A stretch of DNA of 21,864 bases from assembly GCF_025602895.1 (NCBI RefSeq), contig NW_026516562.1, positions 1 through 21,864 of the forward strand, written 5' to 3'. The notes beneath the pieces were generated by a model. The model was given only the letters and a program-made list of their open reading frames with translations. It had not been told where the DNA came from and ran no database searches. The DNA comes from Polychytrium aggregatum. Its lineage: Eukaryota; Chytridiomycota; Chytridiomycetes; Polychytriales. Below, one piece after another: positions 1 through 7,103 of the stretch. Positions within the stretch are counted from its first letter, which is position 1. Every line of letters starts with the position of its first letter. Both the position numbers and the translations under genes were made by a program.

Positions 1-31
1 CCTCCTTCTTCCTTGCCTCCTCACCGTCCGT

Positions 32-2899
32 ATGACTTGTCCTATTGAGTTTGTACGGACCGAGGATGGAAAGGAACCTCGTTTGCCAAAGCCGGGGAAA
101 GTCTATCCTTTGTCCCCGGCCGAGGAATCTGCTCTTTCGGAGTATCTGACCAACGCCCTCGCACGTGGTTGGATCTCCAAATCCTCTTCTCCCGTTGGTG
201 CTCCCTGCTTCTTCGTGAAGAAGCCCAATGGTGGTCTTCGCCTTTGCGTCGACTACCGAGGCCTCAATGCCATCACGAAGAAGAACCGCTACCCTCTTCC
301 CCTCTTCCAGGATCTTCTGGATAAACTTTCTTCTGCCCGCGTCTTCTCACACCTTGACCTTCCTGATGCTTACCACTTGGTTCGTGTCAAGAAGGGCGAT
401 GAGTGGAAGACTGCTTTTGTTTGCAAATCTGGCTCTTACGAGTACAATGTTATCCCCTTTGGTCTTTCGAATGCCCCCGCTGCTTTTCAGTTTTTTATGA
501 ACGACATCTTCTCGGACCTCCTTGGTGTCTGTGTTGTCATTTATCTTGACGACATCCTGATCTTCTCAAAAGATCCCCTGGAGCATGAGGAGCATGTTAA
601 GCTTGTTCTTTCTCGCCTTCGTGAACACTCTCTTAAGGTCAATCCGGCCAAGTGTTCTTTTGACCTTTCTGAAGTTGACTTTCTCGGCATGATCATTTCT
701 GCCGATGGCATTAAAATGGACCCTGCCAAGGTCGAGGCCGTTTCCCTTTGGCCTGTTCCCTCTTCTGCTCGCGACATCCAAGTTTTTATTGGTTTCGCAA
801 ACTTTTACCGCCGCTTCGTCAAGGACTTTTCCGCACTTGCTCGTCCTTTGACTTCACTCACCACCAAATCCTCCACCTTCTCTTGGTCTCCCGAGGCCCA
901 AGAGGCTTTTGATTCTCTTAAACGTTCATTCACTTCCGCACCTATTCTTCGTTACTTTGATTTCTCCAAACCCGCTGTCATCGAGCCCGATGCTTCTGAC
1001 TTTGCTCTGGGTGCCGTCCTTTCCCAGTTTGACCCTGACGGCGCTCTTCACCCCGTTGCTTTTCACTCTCGGCAATTCCGTCCCGCCGAGGTGAATTATG
1101 ACACCCACGACAAAGAGCTCCTTGCTATTGTCGATTCCTTTACTGCCTGGCGTCATTACTTGATGGCTGCCGACCCCGATCATCCCACTCTTGTTTTCTC
1201 TGATCACCAGAACCTCACCCGGTTCACTTCCGCTTCCCAACTTTCTCGCCGCCAGTTCCGGTGGGCCCAATTCCTTTCTGATTTTGCTTTTCGCATTTAC
1301 CACCGCCCTGGTCGCCTCAACACCAAAGCCGATGCTCTCAGTCGCCGTTCTGACTTTGAGATAAAGCCTGGTGACTCCCTCCACTCCACCAACTTCCTTC
1401 AGCTGTTCGAGTCTATTTCTCTCGACAGCATCACCGTTATCGGCTCGAACCCCGATTTTCTTTCCGAGATTCGAGCTGCCACCCTTTCTTGTTCCCTTCT
1501 TTCTGACTTCAACGCCAAACGTCTTGATGGCGATTACTCCTTCCGTGACGGTCTCCTTTACTTTAAAGACCTGATCGTTGTCCCTTCCCCCGAGCTCCAG
1601 CTCAAAGTGTTTGAGCAACGTCACTGCTCCGCTGCCGCTGGTCACTTTGGTCTTGCCAAGACCGTTGAGCTCATCTCCCGGGACTTTCACTGGCCCCGGC
1701 TTCGTAAGTCTGTGCGTCGCTTCATTGCTAATTGTGAAGCGTGCCAGCGAGCCAAGCCGTCCCGTCACTCCCCTTATGGTTTACTTCACCCTCTCCCCGT
1801 TCCTTCCGAACGTTGGTGGGACCTGTCGATGGACTTCATCACGGATCTCCCACCTTCGAACGGCTTTGACTCCATCTTCGTGGTTAAGGACCGCCTGTCC
1901 AAACAAGCACACTTTGTGCCCACCACGAAGACGGTTACAGGCGAGCAAACCGCCGAACTCTTCCTCTCCCACATCTTCCGCTTGCATGGTTGTCCCCGGT
2001 CTATTGTTTCGGACCGAGGAACTCAGTTTACTTCGGCCTTCTGGAGGCGCTTCAATGAGCTTCTGAAGACGAAGATTTCCCTTTCTTCTGCCTTCCACCC
2101 CGAGACCGACGGTTCGACCGAGGTTCTCAACCAGGTCATCGAGCAGTATTTGCGTATCCATTGCAATTACCTGCAAGACGACTGGACCCTTCACCTTCCC
2201 CTTGCCGAGTTCACTTACAACAACTCGGAAAACACCTCCACTGGCATGACTCCCTTCTTTGCAGTCCATGGCCATCACCCCATTTTTGATCCCTCCATCA
2301 TCCGTGATCCTTCTGTTGTGCCCTCTGCCGAAGAACGTGTCGACCGACTTCAGACCGTTCTCGAGGATCTCAAGGCCAACCTCCGGGTTGCCCAAGAGTC
2401 CTACACTTTGCAGGCCAACAAATCCCGTCTCCCCACTCCCGACATCTCCGTTGGCGACCTCGTTTTTCTTGATCGTCGCCACATCCGCACCCTTCGTCCC
2501 TCCAACAAGCTTGATCAGAAAAAGCTTGGCCCCTTTAAAGTTCTTCGCCGCATCAACCCCGTTGCCTTTGAACTTAAACTCCCTTCCACACTCAAAGTCC
2601 ACCCCGTCTTTCATGTATCCCTCCTTGAACCCCGAACGAAGGACATTGTTCCCGAGTTCACCCAACCCGAACCTCCACCCATTCTTGTTGACTCCCAGGA
2701 AGAGTTTGAGGTCGAGACTGTTCTCGATTCTCGGCTCTTCCGTGGTCGCTTACAGTACTTGGTTCAGTGGAAGGGCTATTCCGAGACTGACCGGTCTTGG
2801 GAGCCCGCTGCCAATGTTTCCCACGCCACTGATCTTGTTGCTGACTTCCACCTTCGCTATCCCTCAAAGCCGAAGGCGACGCCCGGAGTTCGTCGCTAA
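32..2899 (+). CDS. pol: Ty3/gypsy Pol polyprotein E1: RT - RNase H - integrase - chromodomain (5' partial)
   Basis: Residues are numbered from the in-frame ATG at 32. The reverse transcriptase has RLCVDYRGLN near residue 70 and the catalytic YLDD at 171-174. RNase H has PDASD, DKELLAI, FSDH and KADALSRR. The integrase has an HHCC zinc-binding region, followed by catalytic D601 (MDFITDL), D661 (SDRGTQF) and E697, exactly D,D(35)E. HPVFHVSLLEP follows, and a chromodomain occupies about 890-940. Such chromodomains are known to steer integration toward chromatin marks. The ATG at 32 is not the true start. Bases 1-36 encode the usual pre-RT linker (LPPHRPYD) in a different frame, and the expected continuation CPIE resumes at 38, so one extra T lies at 37/38. 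This copy is probably defective unless that base is a sequencing error. Confidence 0.92.
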   Translation: MTCPIEFVRTEDGKEPRLPKPGKVYPLSPAEESALSEYLTNALARGWISKSSSPVGAPCFFVKKPNGGLRLCVDYRGLNAITKKNRYPLPLFQDLLDKLSSARVFSHLDLPDAYHLVRVKKGDEWKTAFVCKSGSYEYNVIPFGLSNAPAAFQFFMNDIFSDLLGVCVVIYLDDILIFSKDPLEHEEHVKLVLSRLREHSLKVNPAKCSFDLSEVDFLGMIISADGIKMDPAKVEAVSLWPVPSSARDIQVFIGFANFYRRFVKDFSALARPLTSLTTKSSTFSWSPEAQEAFDSLKRSFTSAPILRYFDFSKPAVIEPDASDFALGAVLSQFDPDGALHPVAFHSRQFRPAEVNYDTHDKELLAIVDSFTAWRHYLMAADPDHPTLVFSDHQNLTRFTSASQLSRRQFRWAQFLSDFAFRIYHRPGRLNTKADALSRRSDFEIKPGDSLHSTNFLQLFESISLDSITVIGSNPDFLSEIRAATLSCSLLSDFNAKRLDGDYSFRDGLLYFKDLIVVPSPELQLKVFEQRHCSAAAGHFGLAKTVELISRDFHWPRLRKSVRRFIANCEACQRAKPSRHSPYGLLHPLPVPSERWWDLSMDFITDLPPSNGFDSIFVVKDRLSKQAHFVPTTKTVTGEQTAELFLSHIFRLHGCPRSIVSDRGTQFTSAFWRRFNELLKTKISLSSAFHPETDGSTEVLNQVIEQYLRIHCNYLQDDWTLHLPLAEFTYNNSENTSTGMTPFFAVHGHHPIFDPSIIRDPSVVPSAEERVDRLQTVLEDLKANLRVAQESYTLQANKSRLPTPDISVGDLVFLDRRHIRTLRPSNKLDQKKLGPFKVLRRINPVAFELKLPSTLKVHPVFHVSLLEPRTKDIVPEFTQPEPPPILVDSQEEFEVETVLDSRLFRGRLQYLVQWKGYSETDRSWEPAANVSHATDLVADFHLRYPSKPKATPGVRR

Positions 2900-2911
2900 G
2901 GAAGGGGATGA
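2900..2911 (+). other. Polypurine tract of E1
   Basis: A short purine-rich stretch (GGAAGGGGATGA) lies between the pol stop codon and the first TG of the 3' LTR. This is the expected position and composition of the plus-strand primer. Only 12 bases separate the stop from the LTR. Confidence 0.75.
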
Positions 2912-3456
2912 TGTTAGGGATAGCTTCTGCTTGTTCTCCACTTTGACTGCACACTTGGCTATTCTTTTGCCTTTCTGTTTGTTTGTGTGTAGCTTTGCAG
3001 TTCCCCTCCGATTTTCCGCCTTTTGCCTGCCATTTCCGCTCCTTCCGCACTTCCGTTTTCCCCGCGCTGCTCCGCTTCCTTTGTCTTCTTCGCACGCGCC
3101 GGTTTGTTTGTGCACGCGCCTTGCTGCGATTGGTTGCAATTCGGCTGCCGGTCATGTGTCCCACCACCGGTGACTCATGACCTGCCTGACCGCCCCGATC
3201 TCTTGTTCATCTCGCATGCATTTGCCCCAACCTTATACTTGACCAATCCGCTTCTTGGACGTTGAGTCACATTGCTTCGCCTTTGCACGTTTCTCCTGCC
3301 AGGTGCTTCGCTTTTGCTTGCGCCTCTCTCGCTTTGGTTCTCTGCCTGTCTCGGTGGTCCTTCTCGGCCCTCGTTCGTGCATCGCCCCCTTCGCCCTGCT
3401 CGATCGCCCACTTTTCCCTCCCTTGGCCGCCCTTCGCTGCCAAGTCCGGACTTGTC

Positions 3457-3464
3457 TATAAATA
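3457..3464 (+). promoter_or_regulatory. TATA box of E1 LTR
   Basis: TATAAATA sits in the context GTCTATAAATAGCC, the same 14 bases found in the LTR of E2 (9833-9846). The poly(A) signal follows about 50 bases later, giving the expected U3/R order. Confidence 0.7.
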
Positions 3465-3514
3465 GCCTGACCCCCGCGATGTGTAGTCGAACCTCAGCGT
3501 TCAAAATAGGACTA

Positions 3515-3537
3515 AATAAAGTGCCTTCTACTTTATT
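3515..3537 (+). terminator. Poly(A) signal of E1 LTR inside a perfect hairpin
   Basis: AATAAAGT (3515-3522) is followed after a 7-base loop by its exact complement ACTTTATT (3530-3537). The polyadenylation hexamer is therefore in the 5' arm of an 8-bp stem. This is read directly from the sequence; any role in signal occlusion is inference. Confidence 0.6.
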
Positions 3538-3554
3538 CTCTGAGTGTTCCTCAC

Positions 3555-3698
3555 GTCTCATTTCGAGACAAGTCTTATCTTGAACGGATCTTTGCTTCCC
3601 TCGCTCCCTCTCCGAGTCCACTTCGGACTCTACCCTTGCTTTCCCTGAGCTCACTTCGAGCTCACTTCTTCTTTTGCCGTTGAGTCCCCTTTGGACTC
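3555..3698 (+). repeat. Array of four small inverted repeats in U5 of the E1 LTR
   Basis: Four stems of 5-7 bp each enclose a five-base loop: 3555-3569 (GTCTC/GAGAC, loop ATTTC), 3614-3630 (GAGTCC/GGACTC, loop ACTTC), 3646-3664 (TGAGCTC/GAGCTCA, loop ACTTC) and 3682-3698 (GAGTCC/GGACTC, loop CCTTT). The loops are pyrimidine-rich and similar. The last stem ends five bases before the LTR terminus. Confidence 0.6.
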
Positions 3699-3703
3699 TA
3701 ACA

Positions 3704-5343
3704 TCGCCACAGCGGATGCCCTCGACGTACAGCCAGTCCATGTTGGTGACGGCCTCCCTGAACTTGTCGTTCCGGAGCTCAGAGTTGGCGACCGTCCCGG
3801 GGACAAGGACTGGCTGGCGGTGCTGGTTGGGCTGGATCGGCTTGGAGGAGCCTGGCATTCGGCCGGTGGTCAGCATCCTCTTCCATTCGTCGAGCTGGCT
3901 GGCCTCGGACATGCGGCCGACACGGCTCTCGGCCTCCCGAACGTTCTTCAAGAGAGCGGCCTTGTACGAGGGAGACGGGGCGGAAACAGGGGCAGAGCCA
4001 GGGAGGGAGCCGGAGGACTGGGTCTTGGAACCGGGGGACTGGGTCTTGGGGGTGGCAGTCTTGTTGGCAACAGACTTGCGGAGCTGCTCCGTGGCACGGC
4101 TGATTGCCACATTGGACTTGGCGATCTTCTGGACCATGGCCTTGGTGGCAGCATCCATGTTGTCGGCCACGAGTGCCTCGAACAGGATGGACTGCACCCG
4201 GTCAGCCTCTCGCTTGAGGATAGCGAGGGCCTCCTCGGGTTTCATCGCAGGGACGGGAGCCTGGGACGGAGGAGGGGTCTTGGCCTTGACGACGGGTCGG
4301 GGCGGAAGGACGGGCCTGGCCTTGGGGACAGGGGACGCAGTGCCAACAGCATCAACAGCTCGACGAGCTGGATCGACGGGGTCAGCAGTGGAAGCAGGGG
4401 CTGCTCGAGGGGCGCCTTCAGAGGCACCACGGGGGACGGCGCGCTGCTTGTCCATGGTCTTGAGGCCGCACTTGGTGTGGAAGTTCTCCTTGAACTTGTC
4501 CGAGAACGCATCCACAAACAGCTTGCGGGACTCCTTGGTGGTGCGGCTCATGTGGGCCCAGAACTGGAAGGCCGACATCTGGCCGGGGCAGGGTCCGTCC
4601 TCGAGGGCCTGGGGACACTTGAGCTGGAGCTCGTCCTTGCCGTGCTTGACGACGATCCAGGGATCGGCCGAGGCGAGCTTGCACTTGCGGCACAGGACAG
4701 TGCACTGCAGCTTGGCGGTCACGGCCATCCACAGCTGGTTGTTCATCTTGGTGACGTCGATGATCTGGGTTGCAGCCTTCTGATCATCGACGTCGGACGA
4801 GGCGTGCCACTTGCGCCAGAACTCGTCGCGCCAAGGAACCGAGACGACGTCGGCACTGGGCTGGACAACAATGTCCATGGCACAGTGGTCTTGGTGGGGA
4901 GCGGCGGAGGAGGACACGGGAGCCAGGGACTCGGCAGGGTGGTCTTGGTCGGCACAGGAGGACGAGGGCTCAGCGTCAGGCTCTTGGTCCGGGCTGAGGT
5001 CTTCTTCGACATTGATGTCCTCCAGTTCATCAATGTCGACGGCGGCACGGGCGGCAGCGCGGTCCAAGGGCGGGAACGAAAAGTCGGGTTCGGCCGGGAA
5101 CCTGAACTCGGGCGGGGCCGGGAGCCTGGACTCGGGCACGGACACGGACGGGAACTCGGACTCGGGGAGACGCTCGTCATGCTCCGGCCTGGGGAGCATG
5201 GTCATTGCGTCGGGCAAGGACAGGCGACGCTTGGCGGGGGAGGAAGGGGTGGCCACGGGTCGCTCCTTGCGCTTGAAGATCAAGCTGCCGACAGCGATGG
5301 TCGAGGCCGGGAGAAGGGACTGCTGGGGTCTGTCCTTGGACAT
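3704..5343 (-). pseudogene. Possible non-LTR retrotransposon ORF1-like protein, truncated by E1
   Basis: An open frame starts at a true ATG (5341-5343) and runs about 546 codons until it meets the E1 LTR at 3703. The later residues of the longer open frame are LTR sequence. The protein has a basic, proline-rich N-terminus, an acidic stretch (about 100-125) and a cysteine cluster (C214, C218, C221, C243, C252, C292) that could bind zinc. A low-complexity Ala/Pro linker (300-365), a helical segment (about 366-425) and a C-terminal part containing MDWLYVEGIRCGDV (about 535-548) follow. That last motif resembles a segment I associate with ORF1 proteins of fungal LINEs, but the match is from memory and weak. 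The tandem repeat just upstream would fit a LINE 5' UTR. It could instead be a host nuclear protein. The rest of the gene should lie left of E1, outside the window. Confidence 0.45.
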
Positions 5344-5450
5344 CGCTCAGCAGTGGGGAAGGGGACAGGGAGTGTGGGAGCGAGGGCGGGGAACTGGAGG
5401 GGCAGAGCTGGAACAAACACAGAGGTGAAAGCAGTGTGGTGCAGGCCACA

Positions 5451-5590
5451 CGGTGCAGCAAGAGCAATACAGGTGCAGCAGGAGCAGGACAGGTGCAGCA
5501 AGAGCAGGACAGGTGCAGCAAGAGCAGGACAGGTGCAGCAAGAGCAGGACAGGTGCAGCAGGAGCAGGATAGGTGCGGCAGGAGCAGAGA
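5451..5590. repeat. 20-bp tandem repeat, seven copies
   Basis: Seven consecutive 20-base units fit AGGTGCAGCARGAGCAGGAC, with few substitutions and no indels. The middle copies are identical and the outer ones degenerate. The array starts about 107 bases upstream of the minus-strand ATG at 5343, so it would sit in that gene's promoter or 5' UTR. The 20-base period is not a multiple of three, which argues against a coding repeat. Confidence 0.9.
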
Positions 5591-7103
5591 ACTCGATGTG
5601 CGATGAACCTGTGTTTCACGATCCGATCCCGCGTTGGCGATCCGAAACTCGCATTGGCGATGTCAGTCAAGCTGGTCTTCCTCGCTGCCGTATTTATCGT
5701 TTCCCAGTCTGCATCGCCGCCAGCGTCAACGATCGTGGGAATCGCCCCAACCAGACTTATCTGCCATCGTGATCGACCATCGTGATCAACGTCACAGTCT
5801 GCGCACCGATATCGCACGAATCAGCATCGACGATGACCAATACCCTCCCCATCCATGGCCAAACCTTACGCATCCACGATGCATGGATGATGCAATTCAC
5901 ATCCCATGACACCCCAGACGCAGCTTTCCCACGGCAGATACGCCCTCGGATACCCCAATCTGAGTCGGTTTGGGGGAGATACGAACCCGATGATCGGAGT
6001 GTGAGGTCGGAATGGCATGTGGGATGCCCCATCAGACTCATCATCCATGAGACAAGTGCATGGAGATGCCATGATCCATCGCCGAGTCTCAACCCTGGCG
6101 AAGACCATTGGTTCATCCACCGTTCATGACAAGTCGATTGCCAATGCACCAGTCATGCATGCGTCATCGTGGATGCACTGTCTGCCCCAAAGCATGGAGT
6201 TCCCACGATCCCAAGGTCGAGACTACTCCTCAGAGCACCTTGCGTTGACTAGTCATAGAGTCAGTATGATATGCCATTGTGTCCATCCTCTGGCATACCA
6301 CTACCCCAACCAATGATGGCAGGGTAAGGTGGCATTATCTCGAAGGCCGATTGCGTCATGCATCGGACTCTGGAAGGCATCAGACGCCGTTGAGCACTAT
6401 GAACTCGGACTTGGACATGGTACCAGGCATCGCGACATCATTCACTGAACACATGCAGGGAAGGACAGTGATGGTGGCAGTATGTGGCGATGGCAAGAGA
6501 GTCACACATATCAATCAAGGGTCAGCATTGGTGTTATTGCAGTTATGTAGTGATATCAGTGATGGAAGAGCGGAGGGTACTCAGCGAGTAGTCAAGACAC
6601 ACTCCCACTCAAACCAAAGGCCAACAGGCAGAGCATGTAGAGGGAGAGTGGACAAGTGCTGCACCCTGAGCCTAAACCCTCTAAGCCTAACCAACTCATG
6701 CTAAGCCTGCTGTGATACTGTTGCCAAGATGTGGCAGTGGGGTGGACATGATTGATTTTGTACCATCGGCCAAGGCTTGGAGCCTCCCCGACAGTGTGTT
6801 TTTATTGAACCAATACATCGACAACAGAAAGAAAAGTCCAGCCATAATCGCAAGAGTAGAATGGTCAAACAAGAGGGTACTGAAGAAACGTACTGAATAA
6901 GTTGAATAGTGAATATCAGACTCAAAGAACGGATCAACAACTGGAGACTCAGACCCGGCTACAGAGTTAGTCGGAAACCCAAGTCTGACAACTGGATCTA
7001 CACTTGAAACCTCGACTCATGAAAACAAACAACCTCAATAGTGTCTCGAATATACAACAAACCGTCGAGAAGAAAGGAATGATACTGTTCTACATCAGCA
7101 GCA
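5591..7103. other. Intergenic stretch without a convincing gene
   Basis: This 1.5 kb contains only short, mutually overlapping open frames with no recognisable motif. Its base composition looks more even than that of the GC-rich retroelement flanks. It is rich in CATC/GATG words and has a 13-bp tandem direct repeat (5764-5789). A cluster of CCTAA-like words lies at about 6666-6710. A TTTATT at 6801-6806 gives AATAAA on the minus strand, about 300 bases past the stop of the helicase gene, and is a candidate poly(A) signal for it. I see no tRNA and no LTR ends here. Confidence 0.5.
5660..5785 (+). CDS. Tiny ORF with a signal-peptide-like N-terminus (doubtful)
   Basis: A 41-codon frame from an ATG begins MSVKLVFLAAVFIVSQSASP. 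This has the lysine, hydrophobic core and small-residue cleavage region of a secretory signal peptide. The remaining 20 or so residues are unremarkable and no continuing exon was identified. It could be the first exon of a secreted-protein gene, a small peptide gene or chance. Evidence is weak. Confidence 0.15.
   Translation: MSVKLVFLAAVFIVSQSASPPASTIVGIAPTRLICHRDRPS

Larger units (their letters stand above)
1..3703 (+). mobile_element. Ty3/gypsy chromovirus E1, 3' portion (pol + PPT + 3' LTR)
   Basis: This is the right-hand part of an LTR retrotransposon whose 5' LTR, gag and protease lie off the left edge. The pol frame stops at 2897-2899 and a purine-rich tract (2900-2911) follows at once. 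The LTR then starts TGTTAG at 2912 and ends CTAACA at 3703, so its termini are inverted repeats. The next five bases, TCGCC (3704-3708), are the predicted target-site duplication; the partner copy is outside the window. The element interrupts the minus-strand gene that begins at 5343. The family assignment rests on the order RT-RNase H-integrase-chromodomain. Confidence 0.93.
2912..3703 (+). repeat. 3' LTR of E1 (792 bp)
   Basis: It begins TGTTAG and ends CTAACA. Within it are a TATAAATA box (3457-3464), an AATAAA signal (3515-3520) and a row of small inverted repeats in the U5-like part (3555-3698). U3 contains TGACTCA (3171-3177) and TGAGTCA (3263-3269), which match the consensus of Gcn4/AP-1-type bZIP factors. 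The 5' partner LTR is outside the window, so the boundaries come from the terminal inverted repeats, the adjacent polypurine tract and the point where the minus-strand coding sequence breaks. Confidence 0.85.

Noticed and set aside
926..2665. Minus-strand open frames antisense to E1 pol
   Set aside because: They lie opposite strong RT/RNase H/integrase motifs and carry no motifs of their own; they are shadows from codon bias.
2658..3173. Open frames on both strands across the start of the E1 LTR
   Set aside because: They span the LTR and the end of pol, have low-complexity basic or hydrophobic composition, and no recognisable domain.
5451..5590. The 20-bp repeats as a CRISPR array
   Set aside because: The units are directly tandem without unique spacers, in a eukaryotic context; this is a minisatellite.
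3691..5772. Long plus-strand open frame (693 codons) rich in Gly, Leu and Val
   Set aside because: It is antisense to the minus-strand protein starting at 5343, begins inside the E1 LTR, and its composition is what the complement of a Pro/Ala/Ser-rich GC-rich gene gives. No domain was seen.
6666..6710. CCTAA-like words as an interstitial telomere repeat
   Set aside because: The copies are irregular, few and do not hold a fixed 6- or 7-base period.
6701..6940. Hydrophobic minus-strand frame of 79 codons, possible membrane protein
   Set aside because: Short, no family resemblance, and overlapped by an equally unsupported plus-strand frame.
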